Assembly: GCF_026072635.1 (NCBI RefSeq)
Contig: NZ_AP023081.1
Coordinates: 5,886,501-5,950,500, forward strand
Direction of reading: 5' to 3'
Source of the DNA: Pseudomonas solani
GTDB taxonomy: Bacteria; Pseudomonadota; Gammaproteobacteria; Pseudomonadales; Pseudomonadaceae
Length of the DNA: 64,000 nt
Both the position numbers and the translations under genes were made by a program. Positions 42,150 to 51,404 of this stretch are shown here, one piece after another. Each line of letters opens with the position of its first letter. Position 1 is the stretch's first letter. The notes beneath the pieces were generated by a model. That model made no database searches. It worked only from the letters and a program-made list of their open reading frames with translations, and had not been told where the DNA came from.

Positions 42150-43043
42150 CTACCCGCCGTTACGCGCCCGGTACTCACCGGGCGTGATGCCGGCATGGCG
42201 GGAGAAGAAGCGGCTGAAATAGGCCGGGTCCTTGAAGCCGAGCTGGTAGCAGATCTCGTTCACCGAACTGCCGGTGAACAGCAGCAGGCGGCGCGCCTCC
42301 TGCATCAGTCGTTCGTGCACCAGGCGCTTGGACGGCAGGCCGGCGATGCGCCGGCAGATGTCGTTGAGCCGCGCCTCGGTGACGCCAATCTGCCCGGCGT
42401 ACTCAGCCAGCGCCCAGTGCTGCGGGTAGTGCTCCTCGATCAGCGCATTGAAGCGGTGGAAGAACTGCAGGTCATCACGCCGTGCCGGCTGTGCCTTGAG
42501 CGAGCGGGTGGACAGGCGCAGCAGGCTGATGAAGATCAGCCGCGTCAGCGCCTCCAGGCTTTCGCCCCGGCCGGAGCGCTCGGTGCGGAACTCCTCGCCC
42601 AGGTAATCGAACAGCTGATCAAGGCGCTGCACCTCGGCAGCGAAGCTGTCATCCAGCTCATCGAAGGCCACGCACACCGCACCGATCTGCGGCCCGGCAG
42701 CCAGCCCGAGCCCGGCCTCCAGCAACGGCCACACCAGTTGCTGGCGCACGGTCAGCACATGGCCATCGGCATCCGCCTCGGTGACGAAGGCATGGGGAAT
42801 GGTCGGCGGGGTGAGGAAGAACAGCGGCCCCTGGCGGTGGTACTGCTGCTCGTCCAGGTAGACGCGCACCGAGCCGCTCTTTACGTAATGCACCTGGAAG
42901 AAGCGGTCGTGGCGGTGCACCGGCATGTTGCGGCCGAAGAAGTCGGCCAGCCGGCCCAGTTGCTCGTAGTGCACGTCGGCATCGGCGTAGCGCTGGTCGT
43001 AGACCTGGCCGATGTCGATGTTGGGGATCGGGGAAGACGCCAT
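42150..43043 (-). CDS. hpaA: 4-hydroxyphenylacetate catabolism regulatory protein HpaA (AraC family)
   Basis: A 297-residue regulator, the length of E. coli HpaA. N-terminal cupin (FFGRNMPVHRHDRFFQVHYV), C-terminal HTH pair (EICYQLGFKDPAYFSRFFSR, then HAGITPGEYRARNGG). HpaA proteins activate the 4-HPA hydroxylase genes in response to 4-HPA or 3-HPA. ATG at 43043 (MASSPIPNIDIGQVYDQRYA) is the conserved start. It lies 25 bp behind hpaR on the same strand and is probably co-transcribed with it. Confidence 0.92.
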   Translation of the reverse strand: MASSPIPNIDIGQVYDQRYADADVHYEQLGRLADFFGRNMPVHRHDRFFQVHYVKSGSVRVYLDEQQYHRQGPLFFLTPPTIPHAFVTEADADGHVLTVRQQLVWPLLEAGLGLAAGPQIGAVCVAFDELDDSFAAEVQRLDQLFDYLGEEFRTERSGRGESLEALTRLIFISLLRLSTRSLKAQPARRDDLQFFHRFNALIEEHYPQHWALAEYAGQIGVTEARLNDICRRIAGLPSKRLVHERLMQEARRLLLFTGSSVNEICYQLGFKDPAYFSRFFSRHAGITPGEYRARNGG

Positions 43044-43068
43044 GGCCCGCAGCCTCACCCGATCTCTA

Positions 43069-43491
43069 TCAGGGTTTTATTTGTTTGAGTTCGTTCAGCA
43101 GGCCCAGCAGCTGCTGCAGCTTCTCCTCGCCGAACTGCGCCTGGATCCGCTGGTAGTTGCTCTCCATGCCGTCGCTCATGGACACGAAGCACTGCTGCCC
43201 CACTTCGGTCAGCCCGACATAGACGCGGCGCTGGTCCTGCGGGGACTTCCAGCGGCGGACGATGCCGTCGCGCTCCATGCGCACCAGCACCCCGGTCATG
43301 CTCGGCTTGAGGATGCAGGCCTGGTGGGCCAGTTGGTGGCTCTCCATCTCGCCGTTCTGCCGCAGGATGCGGATCACCCGCCACTGCTGCTCGGTCAACC
43401 CGTGCTGGTTGAGCAGCGGGCGGAAGAATCCCATGGCCGCCTCGCGTGCCTGCAAGAGGGTCAGGGTCAGGGAAGGTCTGGGCGCTGCCAT
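43069..43491 (-). CDS. hpaR: Homoprotocatechuate degradation regulator HpaR (MarR family), copy 1
   Basis: A 140-residue MarR repressor. Family blocks SLTLTLLQARE, HGLTEQQWRVIRILRQNGEM and ILKPSMTGVLVRMERDGIVR are present. HpaR represses the hpaG... operon until aromatic inducer binds. ATG at 43491. It is divergent from hpaG1 and upstream of hpaA. About 100 of 140 residues are identical to the paralogue at 53262-53684 in an ungapped by-eye comparison. Two copies of the proposed operator lie between hpaR and hpaG1. Confidence 0.93.
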   Translation of the reverse strand: MAAPRPSLTLTLLQAREAAMGFFRPLLNQHGLTEQQWRVIRILRQNGEMESHQLAHQACILKPSMTGVLVRMERDGIVRRWKSPQDQRRVYVGLTEVGQQCFVSMSDGMESNYQRIQAQFGEEKLQQLLGLLNELKQIKP

Positions 43492-43677
43492 GTGTGCTCC
43501 GGATGAACGCGATGGCGGATTTAAGCAACAACCGATGGCACGACGCAAACCCTGCCAGCCGCCCCGCGCGCTTTGTCACACCCGGTCAAGCCCGTGGCAG
43601 GAATGGACAATCCGCCGGCCGCGCCGGGGTTTCTAATGGCTCAACGATCGAATCGTCCTTTGGTAGGGCTTGATCAT

Positions 43678-43692
43678 CGTTAATATATTAAT
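43678..43692. promoter_or_regulatory. Putative HpaR operator, site 4
   Basis: CGTTAATATATTAAT, 105-119 bp before hpaG1 and 187 bp from hpaR, in an otherwise gene-free divergent spacer (43492-43796). Confidence 0.6.
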
Positions 43693-43698
43693 TATAAA

Positions 43699-43713
43699 GT
43701 TAGCATGTTAACG
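43699..43713. promoter_or_regulatory. Putative HpaR operator, site 5
   Basis: GTTAGCATGTTAACG; its complement CGTTAACATGCTAAC fits the same motif. Centre-to-centre distance to site 4 is 21 bp, two helical turns. Confidence 0.6.
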
Positions 43714-43796
43714 AAATGACTTCGGGTGCCGCTTCCCACCGTCAGCGCGCACCTTCTTTTATCCGGGGATGACCCCACTGCTTCAGGAGTGAACCC

Positions 43797-44456
43797 ATGC
43801 GTCGCGCAACCAGCGAAGTCGCTACCGGCACCCTGTTCGGCGTCGCGCTGAACTACCAGGGCCTGCTCGAAAGCCGACTGGCCGAGTTCGACCACCCCCC
43901 TTACCAGAAGCCACCGGTCAAGCCGGTGCTGTTCATCAAGACCTCCAACACCCGCAATGGCGACGGCCAGCCGGTGCCCTACCCGCGTGACGTCGAACGC
44001 CTGCAGCCGGGCCCTGCCCTCGGCGTGGTGATCGGCCGCAACGCCAGCCGCGTCAGCGCCGAGAACGCCATGGCGCATGTCGCCGGCTACCTGGTGGTGA
44101 ACGAGTTCAGCCTGCCGGAAGACAGCTACTACCGCCCGGCGGTCAAGGCCAAGTGCCGCGACGGCTTCTGCCCCCTGGCCAGCGAAGTGGTGCCGGCCAG
44201 CGAGATCGCCGATCCGCACACCCTGCCCCTGCGCCTGTTCGTCAACGGCGAACTGCGCCAGGAAAACACCACCGCCAACCTGGTGCGCAGCATTCCCCAA
44301 CTGATCGCCGAGATCAGCGAGTTCATGACCCTGCACGAAGGCGACGTGCTGATCACCGGCACCCCCGAGGGCCGCGTCGACGTGCGCCCCGGCGATGAAG
44401 TGGTGGTGGAGATCGAAGGCCTCGGCCGGCTCACCAGCACCCTGGTCGCGGAATAA
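43797..44456 (+). CDS. hpaG1: HpaG1, N-terminal half of 4-HPA degradation isomerase/decarboxylase
   Basis: A 219-residue fumarylacetoacetate-hydrolase-fold protein: GTLFGVALNYQGLLESRLAE at the start, ITGTPEGRVDVRPGDEVVVE near the end. It belongs to the split form in which HpaG1 and HpaG2 together replace the double-length E. coli HpaG, acting in decarboxylation of the OPET acid and the later isomerisation. AGGAG before the ATG at 43797. First gene of the hpa operon, 10 bp from hpaG2. Confidence 0.9.
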   Translation: MRRATSEVATGTLFGVALNYQGLLESRLAEFDHPPYQKPPVKPVLFIKTSNTRNGDGQPVPYPRDVERLQPGPALGVVIGRNASRVSAENAMAHVAGYLVVNEFSLPEDSYYRPAVKAKCRDGFCPLASEVVPASEIADPHTLPLRLFVNGELRQENTTANLVRSIPQLIAEISEFMTLHEGDVLITGTPEGRVDVRPGDEVVVEIEGLGRLTSTLVAE

Positions 44457-44466
44457 GGAGACGCAG

Positions 44467-45240
44467 ATGAAACACGCACGCATCCGCCATCAGGGCGACA
44501 TCCACGCGGTCACGGTCGAGGCCGGCAACGCCGTGCGCCTGGCCGACGGCCGCCTGCTCGCGGAAGACGCCGTCGAGTGGCTACCCCCGGCCACCGGCGC
44601 CATGTTCGCCCTGGGCCTGAACTACGCCGACCACGCCGCCGAACTGGCCTTCAAGGCGCCCACCGAGCCGCTGGCCTTCATCAAGTCGCCGGGCACCTAC
44701 ACCGGCCACAACCAGGTCACCTGGCGCCCCGACAACGTCGCCTACATGCACTACGAGTGCGAGCTGGTGGCGGTAATCGGCAAGCCCGCGCGCAACGTCA
44801 AGCGCGAGGACGCCCTGCAGTACCTGGCCGGCTACACCGTCTGCAACGACTACGCCATCCGCGACTACCTGGAGAACTACTACCGGCCCAACCTGCGGGT
44901 GAAGAACCGCGACTGCACCACCCCGGTCGGCCCCTGGGTCGTCGACGCCGCCGAGGTGCCCGATCCCTCGAAGCTCAAGCTGCGCACCTGGATCAACGGC
45001 GAGCTGAAGCAGGAAGGCACCACCGCCGACATGATCTTCGACATCCCCTACCTGATCGAATACTTCTCCAGCTTCATGACCCTGCAGCCGGGCGACATGA
45101 TCGCCACCGGCACGCCGGAGGGCCTGGCCGACGTGGTGCCGGGCGATGAAGTGGTGGTGGAAGTGGAAGGCGTCGGCCGCCTGGTCAACCGCATCGTCAG
45201 CGAAGCCGAGTTCTTCGCGTCCCGTAACAACGAGGTTTGA
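44467..45240 (+). CDS. hpaG2: HpaG2, C-terminal half of 4-HPA degradation isomerase/decarboxylase
   Basis: A 257-residue FAH-fold protein. It has PATGAMFALGLNYADHAAEL, metal ligands in YMHYECELVAVIGK (Glu pair), and TGTPEGLADVVPGDEVVVEV. It shares its last third with HpaG1, as expected for two copies from an internal duplication. The ATG at 44467 is preceded by AAGGAG. It overlaps neither neighbour; hpaE starts 3 bp after its stop. Role as in HpaG1. Confidence 0.92.
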   Translation: MKHARIRHQGDIHAVTVEAGNAVRLADGRLLAEDAVEWLPPATGAMFALGLNYADHAAELAFKAPTEPLAFIKSPGTYTGHNQVTWRPDNVAYMHYECELVAVIGKPARNVKREDALQYLAGYTVCNDYAIRDYLENYYRPNLRVKNRDCTTPVGPWVVDAAEVPDPSKLKLRTWINGELKQEGTTADMIFDIPYLIEYFSSFMTLQPGDMIATGTPEGLADVVPGDEVVVEVEGVGRLVNRIVSEAEFFASRNNEV

Positions 45241-45242
45241 AC

Positions 45243-46703
<1,461 letters not shown>

Positions 46704-46709
46704 GGCGCC

Positions 46710-46740
46710 GCGCCCCTTCTCGCCTTCGAGGAAGGGGCGC
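46710..46740 (+). other. Intercistronic hairpin hpaE-hpaD (1)
   Basis: Perfect 10-bp stem GCGCCCCTTC/GAAGGGGCGC with an 11-base loop and no T tract, 6 bp after the hpaE stop. Possible mRNA processing or 3'-end protection element. Confidence 0.55.
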
Positions 46741-46785
46741 AGGATAACGATTACCGAGCGTGCACCGACAATCACAATGAACCCT

Positions 46786-46807
46786 GAAGGCCCGGCGGCG
46801 GGCCTTC
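46786..46807 (+). other. Intercistronic hairpin hpaE-hpaD (2)
   Basis: Nine-bp stem GAAGGCCCG/CGGGCCTTC with a GCGG loop just 16 bp before the hpaD ATG. It could modulate hpaD translation. Confidence 0.5.
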
Positions 46808-46823
46808 CACTCGGAGAACGACC

Positions 46824-47747
46824 ATGGGCAAACTCGCTCTGGCTGCCAAGATCACCCACGTTCCATCCATGTACATCAGCGAGCTCGAAGGCCCGCGCAA
46901 GGGCTTCCGCAAGGCGGCCATCGACGGCCATATCGAGATCGGCCGGCGCTGCCGCGAGCTGGGCGTGGACACCCTGGTGGTGTTCGACACCCACTGGCTG
47001 GTGAACGCCAACTACCACGTCAACTGCGGCAAGCACTTCCAGGGGCTGTACACCAGCAACGAGCTGCCGCACTTCATCGCCAACATGGAGTACGGCTTCC
47101 CCGGCAACCCCGAGCTGGGCCACCTGCTGGCCGCGGAATGCAACCGCTACGGCGTGGAGACCATGGCCCACGACGCCACCACCCTGGCGCCCGAGTACGG
47201 CACCCTGGTGCCCATGCGCTACATGAACACCGACCAGCACTTCAAGGTGATCTCGGTCTCCGCCCTGTGCACCTCCCACTACCTCAACGACAGCGCCCGC
47301 CTCGGCTGGGCCATGCGCAAGGCGGTGGAAGAGCACTACGACGGCACCGTGGCCTTCCTCGCCAGCGGCTCGCTGTCCCATCGTTTCGCCCAGAACGGCC
47401 AGGCCCCGGAGTTCGCCACCAAGATCTGGAGCCCCTTCCTCGAAACCCTCGACCAGCGCGTGATCCAGATGTGGGAAGGCGCCGAGTGGGAGGAGTTCTG
47501 CGGCATGCTCCCCGAGTACGCGGCCAAGGGCCACGGCGAAGGCTTCATGCACGACACCGCGATGCTGCTCGGCGCCCTCGGCTGGTCGAAGTACGACGGC
47601 CACGCCGAAGTCATCACCCCCTACTTCGCCGCCTCCGGCACCGGCCAGCTCAACGCCGTGTTCCCGGTCACCCCGCAGGACGGCTCGACCATCCCGCAAG
47701 CGCAAGCCTCCAACCCGGCCGGCGTCGCTTCCGCCAGCCGCCTGTAG
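46824..47747 (+). CDS. hpaD: 3,4-dihydroxyphenylacetate 2,3-dioxygenase
   Basis: A 307-residue class III (LigB-type) extradiol dioxygenase. It cleaves the homoprotocatechuate ring next to the diol, using Fe(II). Visible: KITHVPSMYISELEGPRKGF, VVFDTHWLVNANYHVNCGKHF (metal His region), and TTLAPEYGTLVPMRYMN. The length fits HpaD of E. coli. It needs no partner. The ATG at 46824 has GGAGAA upstream. The operon order G1-G2-E-D-F matches other Pseudomonas. Confidence 0.93.
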   Translation: MGKLALAAKITHVPSMYISELEGPRKGFRKAAIDGHIEIGRRCRELGVDTLVVFDTHWLVNANYHVNCGKHFQGLYTSNELPHFIANMEYGFPGNPELGHLLAAECNRYGVETMAHDATTLAPEYGTLVPMRYMNTDQHFKVISVSALCTSHYLNDSARLGWAMRKAVEEHYDGTVAFLASGSLSHRFAQNGQAPEFATKIWSPFLETLDQRVIQMWEGAEWEEFCGMLPEYAAKGHGEGFMHDTAMLLGALGWSKYDGHAEVITPYFAASGTGQLNAVFPVTPQDGSTIPQAQASNPAGVASASRL

Positions 47748-47752
47748 CACCC

Positions 47753-47781
47753 GTGGCGGCGGGCCCCACGCCCGCCGCCAC
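47753..47781 (+). other. Intercistronic hairpin hpaD-hpaF
   Basis: Twelve-bp stem GTGGCGGCGGGC/GCCCGCCGCCAC with a CCCAC loop, no T tract, between hpaD and hpaF. Very stable. Confidence 0.6.
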
Positions 47782-47847
47782 GCCCCCTGAACGCCACGCC
47801 AGCCGGTGGCGGATGCGCAACCGCCATCCGCACCAGAGGAGGACCCC

Positions 47848-48240
47848 ATGCCCCATTTCATCGCCGAATACACCGACAACATCGAACGCGAGGCCGACCT
47901 GCCCGGCCTGTTCGAAAAGGTCCACGCCTGCCTGGGCGACTCCGGCGTCTTCCCCCTCGGCGGCATCCGCAGCCGCGCGGTGCGCCTGGACACCTGGCGC
48001 ATGGCCGACGGCAAGCACGACTACGCCTTCGTCCACATGAGCCTCAAGGTCGGCGCCGGGCGTGACCTGGAAACCCGCCGCCAGGTCGCCGATGCGCTGT
48101 TCGAGGTGATCAAGGCGCACTTCGCCGAACTCCAGGCCTCGCGCCTGCTGGCCCTGTCCTTCGAACTCACCGAGCTGCACCCGGAGCTCAACTACAAGCA
48201 CAACAACGTCCACGCGTTCCTCAAGGGGCAGGCGGGCTGA
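47848..48240 (+). CDS. hpaF: 5-carboxymethyl-2-hydroxymuconate isomerase
   Basis: A 130-residue tautomerase-superfamily protein (E. coli HpaF is about 126). The catalytic Pro follows the initiator (MPHFIAEYTDNIEREADLPG). The C-terminus shows LSFELTELHPELNYKHNNVH. It converts the enol acid (CHM) to its conjugated keto form COHED. AGAGGAGG precedes the ATG at 47848. Confidence 0.93.
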   Translation: MPHFIAEYTDNIEREADLPGLFEKVHACLGDSGVFPLGGIRSRAVRLDTWRMADGKHDYAFVHMSLKVGAGRDLETRRQVADALFEVIKAHFAELQASRLLALSFELTELHPELNYKHNNVHAFLKGQAG

Positions 48241-48291
48241 CCACCGCCCCACCCCCGACCCGTCATTGGCAACTCCAAGAAGTACAAAACC

Positions 48292-49596
48292 ATGAGCCAA
48301 GCGAAATCCCTGCCCCTGTCCCACGCCAGCGCCGACGACCTGACCTTCCGTCGCATCGGCTGGCGCCTGATGCCCCTGCTGCTGACCTGCTACCTGTTCG
48401 CCCACCTGGACCGCATCAACATCGGCTTCGCCAAGCTGCAGATGAGCGCCGACCTGCAGTTCAGCGACACCGTCTACGGCCTCGGCGCCGGCCTGTTCTT
48501 CATCGCCTACGCGCTGTTCGGCCTGCCCAGCAACATCGCCCTGGAGCGGGTCGGCCCGCGCCGCTGGATCGCCCTCCTCATGGTCACCTGGGGGCTGATG
48601 TCCACCAGCATGCTGCTGGTGGAAAGCGCCACCGGCTTCTACACCCTGCGCTTCCTCCTGGGCGTGGCCGAGGCCGGCTTCTTCCCCGGCATCCTGGTCT
48701 ACCTCAACCGCTGGTTCCCGGCCCAGCGCCGCGGCCAGATGATCGCCCTGTTCGCCATCGCCGTGCCCATGGCCGGCGTCATCGGCGGCCCGCTGTCGGG
48801 CAGCATCCTCGACGGCTTCCACGACTTCATGGGCCTGCGCGGCTGGCAATGGATGTTCCTCATCGAAGGCCTGCCGGTGGTGCTGCTCGGCCTGCTGGTA
48901 TGGCGCGCCCTGCCCGACGGTTTCGAGCAGGTCGCCTGGCTCGACGCGCAGCAGAAGGACAGCCTGCGCCAGCAGATGGCCGGCGAAGAGCGCGGCAAGA
49001 CCATCACCTCGTTCAGCGGCATCTTCCGCGACCGCAACGTCTGGCTGCTGGTGGCGATCTACTTCGCGGTGATGCTGGCGGTGAACACCATCGCCTTCTG
49101 GATGCCTGCGCTGATCCACGGCGCCGGCATCGCCCAGGACCGCAACGTCGGCCTGCTCAGCGCCATCCCCTACCTCGCCGGGTGCTTCTTCATGGTCGCC
49201 CTCGGGCGTTCCTCGGATCGCCTGCGCGAGCGCCGCTGGCACCTCTGCGTGCCCCTGCTCATGGCCGCCAGCGGCCTGGTGCTGGCCGGCCTGTTCCCCG
49301 ACCGCGTGCTGCCGGTGATGACCGGCCTGCTCATCGCCGGGATGGGCGCCAGCGCCGCCCTGCCGATGTTCTGGCAGCTGCCGCCGGCCTTTCTCTCGGT
49401 GCGGGTGCAGGCCGCCGGCATCGCCCTGGTCAGCTCCTTCGGCAGCATCGCCGCCTTCCTCGCGCCCTACCTGATCGGCTGGATGCGCGACACCACCCAC
49501 AGCGCCAGCCTCGCCCTGTTCCTGCTGGCCTTCCTCATCGCCCTCGGCGGCCTGCTGGTGCTGCGCACCCCGGCCGCCCTGGTCAACCCACGCTAA
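48292..49596 (+). CDS. hpaX: 4-hydroxyphenylacetate permease HpaX (MFS, ACS family)
   Basis: A 434-residue anion:cation symporter family MFS protein with twelve membrane segments. FAHLDRINIGFAKLQMSADL in the first part is the family opening, GLGAGLFFIAYALFGLPSNI the next. It imports 4-HPA with protons. Sits inside the operon between hpaF and hpaH; stop 12 bp before hpaH. Confidence 0.9.
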   Translation: MSQAKSLPLSHASADDLTFRRIGWRLMPLLLTCYLFAHLDRINIGFAKLQMSADLQFSDTVYGLGAGLFFIAYALFGLPSNIALERVGPRRWIALLMVTWGLMSTSMLLVESATGFYTLRFLLGVAEAGFFPGILVYLNRWFPAQRRGQMIALFAIAVPMAGVIGGPLSGSILDGFHDFMGLRGWQWMFLIEGLPVVLLGLLVWRALPDGFEQVAWLDAQQKDSLRQQMAGEERGKTITSFSGIFRDRNVWLLVAIYFAVMLAVNTIAFWMPALIHGAGIAQDRNVGLLSAIPYLAGCFFMVALGRSSDRLRERRWHLCVPLLMAASGLVLAGLFPDRVLPVMTGLLIAGMGASAALPMFWQLPPAFLSVRVQAAGIALVSSFGSIAAFLAPYLIGWMRDTTHSASLALFLLAFLIALGGLLVLRTPAALVNPR

Positions 49597-49608
49597 GAGA
49601 GACTCACC

Positions 49609-50412
49609 ATGCTCGACGCCAGCATCATCCAGCAATCCGCCGCCCGCCTAGACGCCGCCGAGCGCTCGCGCCAGCAGGTGCGCCAGTTCTCCCTGGACCA
49701 CCCCGAGATCACCATCGAGGACGCCTACGCCATCCAGCGCGCCTGGGTGGAGCAGAAGATCCGTGACGGCCGCAAGCTGGTGGGCCACAAGATCGGCCTC
49801 ACCTCCCGCGCCATGCAGGTGTCCTCCAACATCACCGAGCCGGACTACGGCGCGCTGCTGGACGACATGTTCTTCGACGAAGGCAGCGACATCCCCTTCG
49901 AGCGCTTCATCGTCCCCCGCGTGGAAGTGGAACTGGCCTTCGTCCTCGGCAAGCCCCTGCGCGGGCCGAACTGCACCCTGTTCGACGTGCTCGACGCCAC
50001 CGAATGGGTGATCCCCGCCCTAGAAATCATCGACGCCCGCATCCAGCAGGTGGACCCGGACACCAAGGCCACCCGCAAGGTCTTCGACACCATCTCCGAC
50101 AACGCCGCCAACGCCGGCGTGGTCATGGGCGGGCGCGCCATCCGCCCCACCGAGCTAGACCTGCGGCGCATCCCGGCGATCCTCTACCGCAATGGCGTGA
50201 TCGAGGAATCCGGCGTCTCCGCCGCCGTGCTCAACCACCCGGCCAAGGGCGTCGCCTGGCTGGCCAACAAGCTGGCCCCCTACGACATCACCCTGGAAGC
50301 CGGGCAGATCATCCTCGGCGGCTCCTTCACCCGCCCGGTGGCCGCCAACCCCGGCGATACCTTCCACGTCGACTACGACCAACTGGGCTCGATTGCCTGT
50401 CGGTTTGTATGA
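49609..50412 (+). CDS. hpaH: 2-oxo-hept-4-ene-1,7-dioate hydratase
   Basis: A 267-residue FAH-like hydratase, the standard HpaH length. Family blocks are GHKIGLTSRAMQVSSNITEP, metal-binding Glu residues in RVEVELAFVLGKPLRGPNCT, and GGSFTRPVAANPGDTFHVDY. It adds water to the 2-oxohept-4-enedioate to give 4-hydroxy-2-oxoheptanedioate. ATG at 49609. A heptamer inverted array follows before hpaI. Confidence 0.94.
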   Translation: MLDASIIQQSAARLDAAERSRQQVRQFSLDHPEITIEDAYAIQRAWVEQKIRDGRKLVGHKIGLTSRAMQVSSNITEPDYGALLDDMFFDEGSDIPFERFIVPRVEVELAFVLGKPLRGPNCTLFDVLDATEWVIPALEIIDARIQQVDPDTKATRKVFDTISDNAANAGVVMGGRAIRPTELDLRRIPAILYRNGVIEESGVSAAVLNHPAKGVAWLANKLAPYDITLEAGQIILGGSFTRPVAANPGDTFHVDYDQLGSIACRFV

Positions 50413-50419
50413 ACTTGAG

Positions 50420-50494
50420 CTGGAAGCTTAGAGCTTGAAGCTGGAAGAAAAGGCGGTTCGTGCGCGCTTCCAGCTTCCAGCTTCCAGCTTCCAG
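50420..50494. repeat. Inverted heptamer-repeat element between hpaH and hpaI
   Basis: Left arm: four heptamers (CTGGAAG, CTTAGAG, CTTGAAG, CTGGAAG; 50420-50447). Centre: AAAAGGCGG. Right arm: four perfect CTTCCAG (50467-50494), the reverse complement of CTGGAAG. It can form a long hairpin inside the operon, 18 bp before the hpaI start. Its architecture matches the element at 62038-62220. Confidence 0.85.
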
Positions 50495-50512
50495 CTTCCC
50501 AAGGAGCTTCCC

Positions 50513-51316
50513 ATGCCCACCCTCATCAACACCTTCAAACAACGCCTCCTGGCCGGCGACGCGCAGATCGGCCTGTGGCTCGGCCTGGCTGATCCTTATT
50601 GCGCGGAGCTGGCCGCCAACGCCGGCTTCGACTGGCTGCTGATCGACGGCGAGCACGCGCCCAACGACCTGCGCAGCCTGCTCGGCCAGCTGCAGGCGGT
50701 GGCGCCTTACCCGTCGCAGCCGATCATCCGCCCGCCCATCGGCGACCCGGTGCTGATCAAGCAGCTGCTGGACATCGGCGCGCAGACCCTGCTGGTGCCC
50801 ATGGTGGATTCCGCCGCCCAGGCCGCCGAGCTGGTGCGCGCCATGCGCTACCCGCCGTCCGGCATCCGTGGCGTTGGCAGCGCCCTGGCCCGCGCCTCGC
50901 GCTGGAACAGCGTGCCCGGTTACCTGGACCAGGCCGACGAGCAGATGTGCCTGCTGGTGCAGATCGAAAACCTCGACGGCCTCGCCGCGCTCGATGCCAT
51001 CGCCGCCACCGAGGGCGTCGACGGTGTGTTCATCGGCCCGGCCGACCTTTCCGCCGCCATGGGCCATCGTGGCAACCCCGGGCATCCCGAGGTGCAGGCC
51101 GCCATCGAGGATGCCATCGCGCGCATCCGCCGTGCCGGCAAGGCTGCCGGCATCCTCAGCGCCGACGAGACCCTGGCCCGCCGCTACCTGGAACTGGGTT
51201 GCGCCTTCGTCGCCGTCGGCGTCGACACCAGCCTGCTGATGAAGTCCCTGCAGGCCCTCGCCGGCCGCTTCAAGGGCACGCCCGCCCCGCAATCCAGCGC
51301 CGGCAGCGTCTACTGA
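50513..51316 (+). CDS. hpaI: 4-hydroxy-2-oxoheptanedioate aldolase
   Basis: A 267-residue class II (HpcH/HpaI) aldolase; E. coli HpaI has about 262. It splits 4-hydroxy-2-oxoheptanedioate to pyruvate and succinate semialdehyde. Active-site features: LLIDGEHAPNDLRS with His48, QIENLDGLAALDAIAATEGV (metal Glu) and VFIGPADLSAAMGH (metal Asp). AAGGAG precedes the ATG at 50513. The heptamer element upstream may reduce read-through from hpaH. Confidence 0.93.
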   Translation: MPTLINTFKQRLLAGDAQIGLWLGLADPYCAELAANAGFDWLLIDGEHAPNDLRSLLGQLQAVAPYPSQPIIRPPIGDPVLIKQLLDIGAQTLLVPMVDSAAQAAELVRAMRYPPSGIRGVGSALARASRWNSVPGYLDQADEQMCLLVQIENLDGLAALDAIAATEGVDGVFIGPADLSAAMGHRGNPGHPEVQAAIEDAIARIRRAGKAAGILSADETLARRYLELGCAFVAVGVDTSLLMKSLQALAGRFKGTPAPQSSAGSVY

Positions 51317-51404
51317 GCCGAACACCCTCAACCTCTTACAGCCCGACCCGGCCCTGCTCGCAGGCCCGGGAACGGGCATGGACCGTCCGAAACAAGGCAG
51401 ACCG

